64,000 nucleotides of DNA from Blasia pusilla (Eukaryota > Marchantiophyta > Marchantiopsida > Blasiales). Where the stretch lies: the NCBI GenBank assembly GCA_050084515.1, contig CM114273.1, positions 44,454,001 through 44,518,000 of the forward strand, given 5' to 3'. The translations under genes were made by a program, and so were the position numbers. Positions 1-11,542 of this stretch are shown here, one piece after another. How positions within the stretch are numbered: position 1 is the first letter of the stretch; every line of letters begins with the position of its first letter. Below the pieces are notes generated by a model. That model saw only the letters and a program-made list of their open reading frames with translations, ran no database searches and had not been told where the DNA came from.

Positions 1-27
1 CTATTTCACACTCAACAATGAGATATT

Positions 28-94
28 TTGCCAGAAGATTTCGTACAACTCTATATAGACTCTAGTCTTGCCAGAAGATTTCATACAACTCTAT
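28..94. repeat. 40-bp tandem duplication in the last visible APX intron
   Basis: A 27-base segment beginning TTGCCAGAAGATTTC occurs at 28-54 and again at 68-94 with one base difference, a 40-bp period. It lies in the unfinished intron after the last visible APX exon. No function is apparent. Confidence 0.8.
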
Positions 95-279
95 CTCTAG
101 TCAGTACCACCTTTTCCATGAAACCTTGCAAAAAGATCAGAAGGCATTACCCTGCCAGTGGGCATTCCGAGTCATACTTCATTCAGCTAACCCAAAACCT
201 TATATTTGACAGTCAAGGAGGTACACCATTCAGTTGATTGCAGGAACTTCTAGATACAACAAGTGAATCGATATGGAAC

Positions 280-3200
280 CTTGAATTCAGGATCCTCTGT
301 AAGGACTTTGTCGGTGGGAAGCACCAGTAGATCCTCATCACTCTGCTGCTTGATGTCCTGTCCATATTTAACGAATCTCTCATGAGACATATGATAAACT
401 TCCGAAGTAGTAAACTTCTAAGCATTTCTTCATTTGAGGTTTGCAGAGACAATTATTGCAAATATGATCTTTGTATGAAATCTTTCAAAAGGCCAACAGA
501 TGCTTACCACTCACAAAATGTCATTCACATACCCTGAAATAAGAGTTATCAAACTTGAGCCACTCAACCGTCCATGACTGACCACCAGGAGCTCCAATGA
601 CGCCGTCTTTGGGATTCTGCAACAAAGACACAAATGGAAATGAGGACTCACTCCAATGGCCATGAACAAAAGAAATGTGTGAAAGAAACACAAATTTGAA
701 GTTCTCGGAACACATGACGACATCAGGTGACTTAGTACTTCAGACTGTTAGTGTGCAATTCTGGAGAATGTGCAGGATTGGCAACAAATGAAATCCTCCG
801 TGTCAGATATATGTTGGCATGTCAAAACTTCCTCATCGGCTCAGTACACGTGTCAGAACTTCCTCATCAACTCATCACACAATCCAGACATCTCCTTGCA
901 TATTGTAAGGAAAGTGCATCACAGAAAAAGATGCAATAGATACGCAATGAGGCAACTACAATAGGAGGGGGACACTCCAAGAAAATACCGTGTATTTCGT
1001 TTCTTTCTTGCCCCAACCACTACGCTCAGGTCTTGACCGTCCCAACGTATGAGCGCCAGACAAGGCCACAATTTCCTGTGCAACAGACGTACAACATAAG
1101 AAAGATTATGTTCGCTACTGCCTAGCAACACCAAATATTGCTAACAATTTTACTGCTCATGTGCTGCTATCAGCTCACATGCCTTGATACTACTCACATC
1201 AGACGAGGCGGAACACCAACTAATTCGACTTGATGTTCACTACAATCCAACTGTTGGAGATGGATTCCCTGGTTGTACTATAGATGGTACCCAAGGAACA
1301 CAAAACATAAACGAAAACAAGATGACATGCAAATGATGTATGGCACAACCCTGCATCTTCTCGCCAAATTCTGTATGCGAATATAAGGTGGAGATTGAGG
1401 ACGATGATCCTCAAGATTTACATGCTTGTCAACATGGTGTAGCAATGAAAGTTTCAAGGGAGAGAGAAACAATTGTTAAGGAACTTGTTGCATCAGATCA
1501 AACAGGCACCATGCGCAATGTGGTAGCTAGAGAACTTGTACTACCTTGTCATTCAGACCCATCCGATAGAAGACTTTCCGAAGATGTTCGGCTGGGTTGG
1601 GGGGACCCGCATCTGATGGCATACAGCCAACCCCATTTGTCAATATCCAGCCCAACTTCTACCTAGATGGATTATCCATAAGAAGAAACCTATCAGACAG
1701 CCACAACCAACCAGTCACAGTACACCAGAATGCTTCACCACAGTGAAGCGAGCTGTTGTTAAAGTGGCAAGGTGTGGAAAATTTTGACCTAAGATTTGAA
1801 TATTAACACGACTAGAGGGAAAAGAGTTGTTAAAAGATTGGCCAGTAATGTGTCTAAATTCAAAAGGTTCCAAATAGCCTCTACACATTTGAAATCATAA
1901 AGCTTAATCAGTTTTTTGTACTGTAATCAAGCTCCTCGGTTCAATTCAATAGTATCGTTTTCTTTCCACTTCAATTCATAATAGAGGCCAAATTGAGTGC
2001 AGTATACTACACGCAATTAAGTAAACTGAAAGGGAAAACACCAGAATTTTCAAGTAGCTGAGCACTTTCAACAACCATGTAGAATTTGACAGGGCAACCT
2101 GGTCCTGAGTGGTGGAAGCGAACCTGGTAGATTCCCTTCAACAGCACATTCTTCTGGACCTTTTGTGTCCACCCGACCATATTTCATGGGGATCTTGGGA
2201 CCTCCAGCAGACTGTTACACATGTAATTGAGAAAAATATGAGAGCCAAAAACCTCAAGTTATTGCATTATCATAACTATCTTGGCCATCAACAATTGATA
2301 AAGAAAAACTTACCTCAAGAAACTTACCTCCATATCAAGAAATACATCTGTGATCTACATGTATCTTCATCTTAATCCACATCTTCGATTCTAAATTGAT
2401 GCAGCTTCTAGTTAAACGAGCAACCGTAAAATCAATTAGACTATGACATGGGAGACATTTCCTTATGTATTAATCATCCTATATATAAGACAGCCATAGT
2501 TAGCTTTCGACCAGAAACAGTATATAACCTCAATAGCAGTTGCACTGGCCAGTTGGAACAAATCAGCATATGTGATTTTGGGATACTTCTCCTTGATTGG
2601 TTCTACGAGCTCCACAGCACTGATAAGACCTGGCAAACGGGTTCAATCATGAGACATTATCACATTCTCTCGTCCCATTTGCATTCAATAAAAAATGACC
2701 ACCATATAATTAATGATGCCTGTCACACTTAATTAATAAGTACCTACCTCCTCTCACCAGACAAATTGAAAGTAGCAAGTAAAGGAGACCTTATGTGAGA
2801 GGAGTTGTGAATCTCCAATATGCCCTCTCTGCAATGATGATCAGAGAAATTACTCCAAATCAACCCATTCTCTTTCAATTTGACAATAACCTCAATCACA
2901 GTATGCAGACATCATGTCTCCCAGTTAAAAAGATATCCTTGCTAAGAGAAATGAGCCACAGCACATATTCTTGACAAAAATCTTCGATTAGTATGATACT
3001 ATGAGAACTCAAGGTGATCACCATTTACTTTCAGACATGAGCCAACCCCACCCGTTCATACAAGAATATTTCACTGTTCTTGGGTTCGTCTTAAGACTGC
3101 TTTATGAGTAATGTCTGCTGGAGAGAAAAGCTTTCACTAGTACCGGAGGTCCAGGCGAAATATTAGATCATACCTTCACAAGAAATCATAACCACTAATC

Positions 3201-6033
3201 TATCAAGCTTAGAGATCCAACATTAGGGTTGCAGACAATACTGCGACAGCAATATCAACATAGAGCAGAATCCTGCATCAACCCCAGACTGAACAGGCTA
3301 CACCCAAATTGGCTTACATACACCTGTCCGTTTATACCAACAAGCACATTTCTAGGGCTTTCCTTCTTCTAAGAGATCCTGGAGAGTGGAAACTCCAAAA
3401 AAAAATCTTGCTCAAGGTGTATTCTTTGCTTCCTCTGCAGCAAAGAATACACCTTGAGAGCCTCCATTGCACTTCCCATGAGGTAGAGTAAATCCAGTTC
3501 ATTGCTTGGCCACTACATTGTCGGCAGGAAGGCTAAACAGTTCCAGCTGAGCAGGTATCAGTCCGAAGCTTTCCCACACAGCCAAAGGCTGCTGTACTTC
3601 TTCATCATCTTGAGGAGGAATTCAATTCTAAGGCTGTTTAGAAACTTTTTGCTAGCCCTTATAGGCCCTGTAATGGAATTTTTCATTAAGGCCACTCGCA
3701 CCCTGCAACAAATTCTAGCTCTTTTCTTATGATTTTGTGACCTTCCTGGTGTTTTACCCATTGCACTAACGAGCTTCAGGCTACAACAAGACATCCTTCA
3801 CCACTAACGAGCCTCAGGCTACAACAAGACATCCTTCACAAGTTCCATCTCCCAAAATTTACATGTAGCCTATTGAAAGAGGACTAATCAATGCCCGTGC
3901 AATCCACAAGTTAATGATGGGTAATTTAAATTACCCATCATTACCCAGTAACCGACCCAGAAATCAGCACCGAGTTACCTAAGGACACATCTCAGAACCA
4001 GACTGGCTGAAAATTGCAGGTGTCAGAAGGAGGGGTGTAAAAAAATCAAGGGCACTCTCCCATAATAAGATAGATGAGGTGTTCATTTGTCAAGAGTCTC
4101 TCGGCTTTACACATGTCACTAGGGCAACAGGAAAATATTTTTCATGGCAAGAAACTTTCCTTATGGATAGTTATTCGGAGAGTGTTAATATTGCGTGGAA
4201 TTAAAATTTTGGCTTCGAGCATAGCAAGAGTTTGTTCTAGCAAGCGTTGTTAGCAAAATCTCCCGAAGACTCTCCACTGGGAATCTCTAATCTGAGCTTA
4301 GATAGACGCATAGTCAGGTACACTGCCGCAAGATTCTCCAGTGGAACATCCAGTTTCTTATCTCAGATGACCATGACAATTCCTTCACATCTTCAGTAAC
4401 ACAACGCCGTTCATGAATCATGGTGAAGAGAGATATCACCAGTTCGCCGAAAAATATCTAGAATTCGAGTGTGCTCTCTAATTAGGTATCTAGCCACCCA
4501 ACCAGAAATCCCCAAGATGGAAAGTCACGTCGCTTCAATCCTCTGCTTCGAAGTGCCAGGCATAAGCAATATCTTGTTGAACCCAGCGCACGGAAACCCC
4601 ATCAGCTTCTTACCTTCCCGGTCGAGAGCTGCTGTTACGCTGGTTCCATTTTAAAGTCACGGACAATTGAGAATTGAATCATTCATTATCTAATGTTCTG
4701 TATTCCCCGTTCACTTTTAAACCAGATGTTTCGACATCTGATGTCCACCTTCGAAGTCCAGCCCAGCTGAGTGAACTCTTCAAGTTAGCTTGTCCACTCT
4801 ATTAAAGTTCCAGAGTTAATGCCCTCGCAGCTATTCAAGCCGCATCCGGAAGGAGAGAACCTCGGCAAGTACTCACCAGCATTTGCACCGTGACCCAGTT
4901 CGGGAGAGAAGCGGATACTTCCATTCGCTCCACCACGTTTTGGAAACTCAGTAATGTTCTTGTCGTAACTCCCAGCGTCGTGCCAACCCAACCGAATCTG
5001 CAAAATCTCCATCCATACAAATTATTAATCGTCAAACGAAACACTCCCCACTGTCACAATTAAGGACGACCTAGCCTCAATCCTCGCATGGCCACAAGTT
5101 CCTACTTTGAACTACAATACTAAAGGGCAAATTCGGGTAATCCAGCTCCCATTTGATAGGAAGTGCCGTATCCTGAAATCTTAAAATCTCAATTCAAAGA
5201 GTGATGACTTACTACTAGATAGCAACATCGTGCTCCTAGTCCACTACAACACACTTCCCGCTGGCAATATGAACGCAGAATCATTACTACATGTCCAGCC
5301 CAACTATATGGATAAAGGAGCATGATGAAGGAAAATTGTACATTGTGAGGAATACACTTGTGAGGAAATTTCCATGTTTTTCAACGTCGGACACAACTCA
5401 CAAGGATGGGATGACACATTTTCTCCGCTATCAATTTCTTGATATCTTCTCTGGCTGCTCTGAGCTGCTCTGGATCCGAGGCAGCGCTCCTGGCAGTCAA
5501 GTGGCTCCCTCGTCTAGAGCCCGCTTTCCAAACTTTCGCCCTCTGCGTGGGAATCTGGTTGCAAAGGAAGATGACCCAGATGAGAATCCAATGAGGTACA
5601 CACCAAGCAGTTCAACTAAGCACGACAGGGGAAATTTCAAAACGTGAAGTTGACATTGAAGTTGCAGCCTCAGCTCTCGAGAATTTATAATGCCTCTCGG
5701 ATTTTAACAGAGCGATACCCGCAATGAAAAGCGAGTATACCCAAGCTCTTGGCCTGAGCAGCCACTCCATCCACGGTACCCTTATCATTCTGATTGCACT
5801 ACTACAGATCTCCTGACTCGAGATTCACTTACCCAAACAGAGGATGGTTGTAAGAACTGGGACCCCAGTTTGCATGGTTGTTTGCGCAATGCTGGCTTGG
5901 CTGGAAGGCGAAGGCCATGGACCTCCACGGCCTGATTGCAAGTCTGACTGCGCGCGGCAGGAGGAACGGCACCACATAAAGGCCCCGAACTCGCCAGGGA
6001 GCTCCGTAGTCCCAGAATCGACGATGTAGCCAT
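280..6033 (-). CDS. APX: Plastid-type ascorbate peroxidase (class I haem peroxidase), 5' part; nine exons, runs off the left edge
   Basis: Ascorbate peroxidase reduces H2O2 to water using ascorbate. Exons on the minus strand: 6033-5833, 5542-5402, 4997-4877, 2629-2529, 2211-2124, 1612-1545, 1075-989, 616-533 and 357-280. All join in frame at GT/AG sites (969 nt, 323 residues). Exon 1 encodes a Ser/Ala/Arg-rich leader starting [13 protein letters not shown], typical of a chloroplast transit peptide; an ATG at 6051 is possible. Exon 2 has [17 protein letters not shown] and exon 3 the distal site RLGWHDAG (Arg, Trp, His) and [10 protein letters not shown]. Exon 4 has [14 protein letters not shown], exon 5 [13 protein letters not shown], exon 6 [19 protein letters not shown]. 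Exon 7 has the proximal His in [18 protein letters not shown]. Exon 8 has [19 protein letters not shown] and exon 9 [13 protein letters not shown]. The stretch before GGQSW is the plastid-type loop. The C-terminus, which would tell stromal from thylakoid form, lies outside. Intron 3 (2.2 kb) carries a small Helitron. The donor of intron 9 (GTTCC) is weak. Confidence 0.93.
3411..3458. repeat. Perfect 20-bp inverted repeat with 8-nt loop in APX intron 3
   Basis: Left arm 3411-3430 (CTCAAGGTGTATTCTTTGCT) and right arm 3439-3458 are exact reverse complements, separated by TCCTCTGC. Any transcript of the intron would form a stable 20-bp hairpin. The arm is not the end of the neighbouring Helitron. 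It could be a small fold-back element or a random inverted duplication; the stem is at the short end for a plant miRNA precursor. Confidence 0.85.
3764..3839. repeat. 38-bp tandem duplication, two copies, in APX intron 3
   Basis: The segment CACTAACGAGCTTCAGGCTA and its continuation to ATCCTTCAC occurs twice, starting at 3764 and 3802, with one difference seen (GAGCTTC/GAGCCTC). It lies 45 bp from the 3' end of the small Helitron at 3884. Confidence 0.85.
3884..4074 (-). mobile_element. Non-autonomous Helitron (191 bp) in APX intron 3
   Basis: Read on the minus strand it starts A|TCTATCTTATTATGGGAG at 4074 and ends TTGCACGGGCATTGATTAG|T at 3884. Insertion between A and T without target duplication, a 5' TC and a 3' ..TTAG preceded by a palindrome (3912-3943) are Helitron hallmarks. 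Length and ends match the elements at 7480-7671 and 34954-35138. It has no coding capacity and would depend on a Rep/helicase such as the one at 54.6-63.8 kb. It lies in the same orientation as the host gene, far from splice sites. Confidence 0.85.
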
Positions 6034-6510
6034 AGTCAGATGCAACCACACAATGCTGAGATGGGATTGCGCCTTGTGAAGGTTTGTGAGCGGTTGACAA
6101 AAATCAAACTCTACAGACAGTGATCAAAATGCGTAACCAAAACGTCTGTTACACAGTCGAGGCGCCACTTAAGTACGGACCCTCCGGGATCCAATTGATT
6201 TGTTTGTCCTCCAAGGACGCGCTAGGAGCTTCAGCTCGCAGCTTGACCGGAGCGCTCTTGCCCCCTCGAACCTGCGACCGTGCCTTCCTAGCACCGCGGT
6301 ATCTAACGCTATCGCAATTTACTGTGTGGATGACACTGAGCCTCGCCCGCTGTGGTAGAACCATCCTGTCGTTGACGGATGAGTGTACCACTCCCTATCC
6401 AGGAAGCGGAGTGGTGATTTGCTGCGGCGATGCCACGATTTAGTAGCCTTACTAGTGATCATACGCAGACAAACGGTGTACTCCCACCATGTACTCCCAC
6501 CAAAATAAGA
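6034..6510. other. APX 5' flank; no further gene seen
   Basis: This is sequence upstream of the APX start on the minus strand. It is richer in GC than the DNA to its right, as expected for a 5' UTR and proximal promoter. I see no TATA box at a convincing distance and no other gene. Confidence 0.4.
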
Positions 6511-6730
6511 TCTATATTATTATGCCTTCTTGATTTCCAAACGCCTATGTGGTTGACACGTTTCCATTTTACTAGTAGTATATTCTTGGAGAGTCCTTTT
6601 CATTGTGAGATTACCTCTCTTTTTTTCACACGTTTTTTTAGTCTTAAGTCAATAATAGTTTAAATTTCATTTATGTTTAGGATGGATAATTCAAAATTAT
6701 ATATTCATGCATCGCACAGGTCATGCAAGC
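6511..6730 (+). mobile_element. Degenerate non-autonomous Helitron
   Basis: The left end reads A|TCTATATTATTATGCCTTC at 6511 and is followed by TTGATTTCCAAACGCC...TTGACACG. This matches the first ~60 bases of the element at 34954. Near 6709-6730 is ATGCATCGCACAGGTCATGC, similar to the right end of the copy near 30400. No clean CTRR-type 3' end is visible, so the right boundary is approximate. Confidence 0.6.
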
Positions 6731-7479
6731 ATGCCCCACAATAAAAGCGGGGCAAAATATCATGGTTATTCCGTAAGACCCCAAAATAAAAATCTGTAAT
6801 GGAGAGTGATCTTTCATTTTGCAAACAGGGGAGATGCATGATTGCAGTTTTATTATGGAATACCATTAAAAAAATTGAAGAATTCACAACGAAAAGACAA
6901 TTATGGACAACAACAAATATCTTAGTTTTCAATTTGGAAAACTATAAAAGTGTGAATTCCTAGTGTAAACTTGCGATTTAAATTATCTCTTATAATTAAT
7001 TTTTAGGTGTTATTTTACATTTATTTTGAAAGGGAAAAGTGTTTGCAAGATGATAGGGTTTTCTTCAATAATATCTATTATTATATTATTGGAGAATACA
7101 TCTCCATTTTGCAAATTCTTCTCTTCTTGAAAAATTTGCTACTATAAAGCCGTGCGATACATGGGTTTATATTACCTCCCAATACCTCTCATACTTCTCA
7201 TAATTTTCAAGTGTTATTTTAAATCAATTATGAACATTTCTATTGGCTTAAAAAGAAAGCAATCTAATTGGTTGAATACGCTAAGTATCAAGAGGAAAGG
7301 AGTTTGCAAAATGAATGAGCGTTCTCCAATAATAATGTAAATTCCTCTTGGCATTTTCAGTCAAATTAATTTTCAAGATATATGATTGTGGGAGTTAACT
7401 TAAACGTGAGCATCACATGGGCGTACACTAGAGGGAAAATATAAAGATACGCATTCAAACACATGAGACACCTCTTTAT

Positions 7480-7671
7480 CTATTATGCGCGGGTTAATGA
7501 TAATAATTTAAATTACTCGTAATAGTAGGATTAATGATTTAATAAATCTCCAAAATTGTTGATAAATGACCTCTTAAATCAAATTCAAATGAGACTTTTG
7601 GTTAAGAAGATCCGGTGTTAATGGGAGAGAAGTTTGAAAATCAAAGGGGCATTGTGCAATAATAAACTAGA
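7480..7671 (-). mobile_element. Non-autonomous Helitron (192 bp), diverged
   Basis: On the minus strand it starts A|TCTAGTTTATTATTGCACAA at 7671 and continues CCCCTTTGATTTTCAAACTTC, aligning with the left ends of the copies at 4074 and 34954. Its right end has AATTTAAATTATTATCATTA then CCCGCGCATAATAG at 7480, matching the layout of the 3884 copy. The base after the 3' end is A rather than T. Length (192 versus 191 bp) supports the boundaries. Confidence 0.65.
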
Positions 7672-10106
7672 TTTTGTGATTCCCAAAGAAAAATGGATGG
7701 TCTTGATGATTTCCATTATGTGAAATTGTGAGTTTTTCCTCTTTACTTATAAGCGATTTGGGAAGGACTTGGTGGCGACACATTAGGTCGGGATGCACAG
7801 GCCAGGGAAGGTATCCACGTATAACAACGGCATGTAAGTAAGGTATATGGTCGGATCGTGGGGATGGACAGTATTACCCAAGTGATTTAGTTGTTATTGA
7901 ACTGTGTAGGAACTCTGTCTCTAGCCAACGGTCAAGCACATTCAAGGGCATGTTTAGGGACTCCAACCCTACCGGGAAATCAAGCTTGTTCCAAGAAATT
8001 GCACCTTTATGAATCTTTTGCAATTTTTTAGGGTCTCCGAGTCTAGTAGGATACTAGTTAGCATACATGCTCGTTCTTGCGCATAAAAATGATTTTATTT
8101 TAGTAATTTAAAAATATAACCTCCACTTTCTTAAATCTTAAAGGAGTGATAACATTCCCCTATATAGCTCCACTCTTTAAATAAAAACATATTTATCCAC
8201 CTAAACACCAATAGTGAAATTTATCCACTCTTTATAGATCTCCACAATATGTCCTTGTGATGTTAGTGCTTTATTTTTGCTCATGCCTACTTCTCCTTCC
8301 CTTTAAGTATTTCTCCCAACCCTATGTGTGGCACTTGTTGCTTCTCTCCGATTGCACTATTTGTTTTACATTAAGCATCTTTTATCAATTCAGAAAAAAA
8401 TTTCCCCTTTGATACTTGCTTTTGGCCCTTTGTTGCATGTGATCTTACAACAAGAAAATTACAATTGTATGATCTTTGCATTGATAGCCAAAATGTGTAG
8501 TTTGTTTGTGGTCAATCATGGCATAGTTCCAACTATGGACGTTAGTGGCATGCAAATGTTATTTGTTCATGTGGTTTAATGCAATAAAGGTGCAAAAATG
8601 GCTATATATGTGGTCAAATAGAATTTATAACCTACTCTTTCTTCCGCTTCCTATTTGAGAGTGGATCTTGCACGAGATTTGAACCCGATTAGTGCCTTAT
8701 GTCTTCTTGGCTACCTGTAGAATACACAATCTTTGGGTCTTTGAGATTCAACCTGATACTTTCGCTTGCAAAGCTCAAAGTCAAGATTGCTTCACGTTTA
8801 GGGAGTAGAGCTTCACAAGGAGGAGTAGAGGTTGAACTCTATGACTCTTATCCATTCCTGATGTACTAGCTAAGATAATCCACTACTCAAGTATCCTTGA
8901 TGAGGCTTTGTGTTCTAAACCGTGATTTAGATGTGCTTAAAAAGATGATCATGACTTTTTAGATGGACAACTTTACATTTTGCTTTATTATCACTCTATT
9001 AGCATTCTATCTTTCAGGGATTCCCACATGGTATCGGCATCACTTGCACAATCTTAGGGCCATAGTGAAGAGTGGGACATTCCTCAATTATTCGTCATTC
9101 TTTCATCTGATAAAATATCGGACCTAAGATGGTCTCAAATAAATAATATTTAATTGATCTTGCCCAAAATGAACCCTACCCTTACTTGGAGGGATGATCT
9201 AATAAATGTGCAATGATATTCCATGTTTGTCTATGCACAAATCTGCATGAACACATACTTGAGGGATCTAGAATACTTGGTAATGTAGAGGACTCTCTTC
9301 TACACTCTAAACTACAAGGGAGAGGAAATTAGGATTGCCATAGAATCCTATGGATTAGCTCCAAAGATATTGATACTATTCATATGAGATATATTGTTAT
9401 ATACCAAGGCCGCCTATTTCTAAAGGTGTTGATGCACTTATGCTGTAACAAAACAATTACGTAGGTGTAAGCATGGAGTGTATGTTATCCAAAAGAACAA
9501 ATTTCATCCCTCATTTTGTAAACTAGGATTTCAAAAAGATGTCAACATGGACATATGGCGATCTTTTGATTAGAGTATGATGAGATGGAGGTATTACAAA
9601 CCAGGAAAGGAACACATAAACGTAGTCATGTACCATCCTCTAATCCTTCTTCAATGGGGGTGCATATGAACATACGACAAGTGATTTACATTCAATAGTT
9701 ATTTTATCTCATTAAGTATGTGTTAAAATATGAGCCAATGTGAGCATAAAATATGAACACAGAATTTGCGAGAGAATTTGCAGAGGCCCTCTATAGGCCT
9801 TGAGGGTTTGGATGAAAGACAACTGCATATGATATCAAGGGTAGTATTGAATAGTATGGTATTAGCAACTGAGGTAGGAATTACAACATTATAGATACAC
9901 ATTATATATCGTTCCTATTTTGTCATATATATAGATTCCAACCCTCTACAAAGACTTACCAACTTATAGAGGCCCATTTGGGATGAATAAGGCGGCATTG
10001 GAAAGCTTGTGAGAAGGCAATTCCAACGCACTAAAGACCTGAACAAATGTGTGAGTAGAGATCTAGAAACCATCCCAAGCTATTAAAATGATAGTAGGGT
10101 TGAGAG
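7672..10106. other. AT-rich intergenic DNA, no gene recognised
   Basis: No open reading frame here resembles a protein I know, and codon-like structure is absent on both strands. The same applies to 6731-7479. The stretch may hold decayed transposon DNA, but I could not match it to the families elsewhere in the window. Confidence 0.5.
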
Positions 10107-10862
10107 TGTCGTGTGCATACACACCGCTACACAACATACATCGTTGTCACCGAACACACACACGATCCCATGCTAACTCATGGCATCCAAACAGCGAGAC
10201 AAGAAGTACCAAAATATCTCCAATAAATCACAATCCAATCTCTCTCAACACCATAGCTCTCAAATGTCTACACTCTCACATGTCTCTCTCACTATCAAAC
10301 CAGACGCACTCTCTTAATGAGAGGCTTGGGTAACACTCACAAGGCAAGGGACCATAGCTTCGCCGCCTCGTGCCAAGAGGTTCAACAAAGAGAGAATGAC
10401 CTCTCAAGCTCTTTCTCCTTGAGGTATACCCATCCTCTCCCCCAAGCTCTCTCCATGGTAACCTATGCTCCCAAGTTACCTCCTTGGCTTTTGACGTGAT
10501 GTAGGAGGTTAAAGGCCACTTACCAAAACTAGAAAGTCAACCATATACTAAATATGGCACTTACCTCAAATAGTAAGTTCTTCAATATGGCTCCAAATGA
10601 GCCCAAACGAAGGAGAAACCTACTCTCTAAAGCTTCCCCGGCCTCAGTAGGTCGTCCTCAACCTCCTGAGCCTATCCTCCACTACTCAAGAAGGCGCTCT
10701 ACTAGATCTCACCGATCTATCCTAAAAGATGTGACAGTTGTCGTGCGTATACACATCGCTACACAACATATATCGTTGTCACCGAACACACACACAAATA
10801 CGCATGATCCCATGCTTACTCATGGCATCCAAACAACGAGACAAGAACTACCAAAATATCTA
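10107..10862 (-). repeat. G1 terminal unit: two ~120-bp direct repeats around a 516-bp leader
   Basis: Direct repeats at 10739-10862 and 10107-10222 (minus orientation) contain GGATGCCATGAGT and GTTGTGTAGCG and end CACGACA. They flank 516 bp (10223-10738). The plus-strand unit at 53788-54557 has the same order and also exactly 516 bp between its repeats. It follows the G1 polypurine tract (rc of CCCCCCTAG, 10867-10875). It may be the 3' LTR with an internal duplication, or a short-LTR (TRIM-like) element in tandem with G1. Confidence 0.75.
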
Positions 10863-11049
10863 TAATGACCCCCCTAGTTGGTGGTTAGATCCCTCTAACT
10901 CCAGATAGCCATCTATCCCTACCTACCATGACATACATCTCTCAAACGCTAAGAGCAAGCAGGCCGGGTGCTCATATGGCCCATCGTTAGTCGCCTTCTT
11001 ATCATCCATGTCACAGATATAAGTCGGAATGTAGAACTACCTACGCTAT

Positions 11050-11371
11050 GTAAATCTGGACATATCCATCATCCTTGAGGAACCCTAGTGAGAGGTGGCG
11101 TCTAACATGCCATATGCCATTTTCTCGAATATCCATCACAGACTAGCATACTGGCTGCACCACGGGCAGAACCACACAACATATACCGCAAGCCGGTAGG
11201 AACTACGACTAAGCTCGGATCAACTATATCGTCAATGTTCGAAAGATGACATGACGCATAGTTACGCATATGGTCCTTCCAAACCATACCATCGTGTCCC
11301 TCCAATAAGAGAACACGGGATGGCAAAACCTCACACACTCTCAAGATGGTGCGCCCTGCAGTCACATCCAA
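11050..11371 (-). pseudogene. G1 copy A Pol C-terminus: GPY/F-like module plus PHD-finger-like domain
   Basis: Reading the minus strand, TILRVCEVLPSRVLLLEGHD is followed by VWKDHMRNYASCHLSN, resembling the SH3-like end of gypsy integrases. Then come LCGSARGAASMLVCDG and KWHMAC. After a TAG where Leu is expected, TPPLTRVPQG follows, then a TGA, then WICPD. MLVCDxC, WHxxC, PPLxxVPxGxW and CP are the signature spacing of a PHD finger. The second Cys of CDxC is Tyr here but Cys in copy B. PHD fingers usually bind histone H3 tails; a role in target-site choice is inference. Confidence 0.7.
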
Positions 11372-11542
11372 GGTCGTGGGTGCTGTCTACTGCAAGTAGA
11401 CATAGTCTTCCTGATGAAACCTCCGGATATTAGGTCGATAACCACCTTCCCGAATAGTCGCATACCTCAATGTATCCCGATGTTGCGCAATTGCCAAGTT
11501 CTCAAACGCCATGGGCATCACTCTCCGAAACAACTCAGCCCT

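Noticed and set aside
4785-4860. Possible fourth APX exon reading LRALTLEL just after exon 3
   Set aside because: It hits a stop at once and does not match the family. The exon at 2629-2529 joins exon 3 in phase and matches fully.
5825-6100. A second minus-strand frame starting MSTAHKPSQG over APX exon 1
   Set aside because: Its phase does not join exon 2; the MATSSIL frame does.
8660-8730. GGTTCAAATC (minus strand), a B-box-like sequence of a tRNA or SINE
   Set aside because: No A box at the right distance and no tRNA fold.
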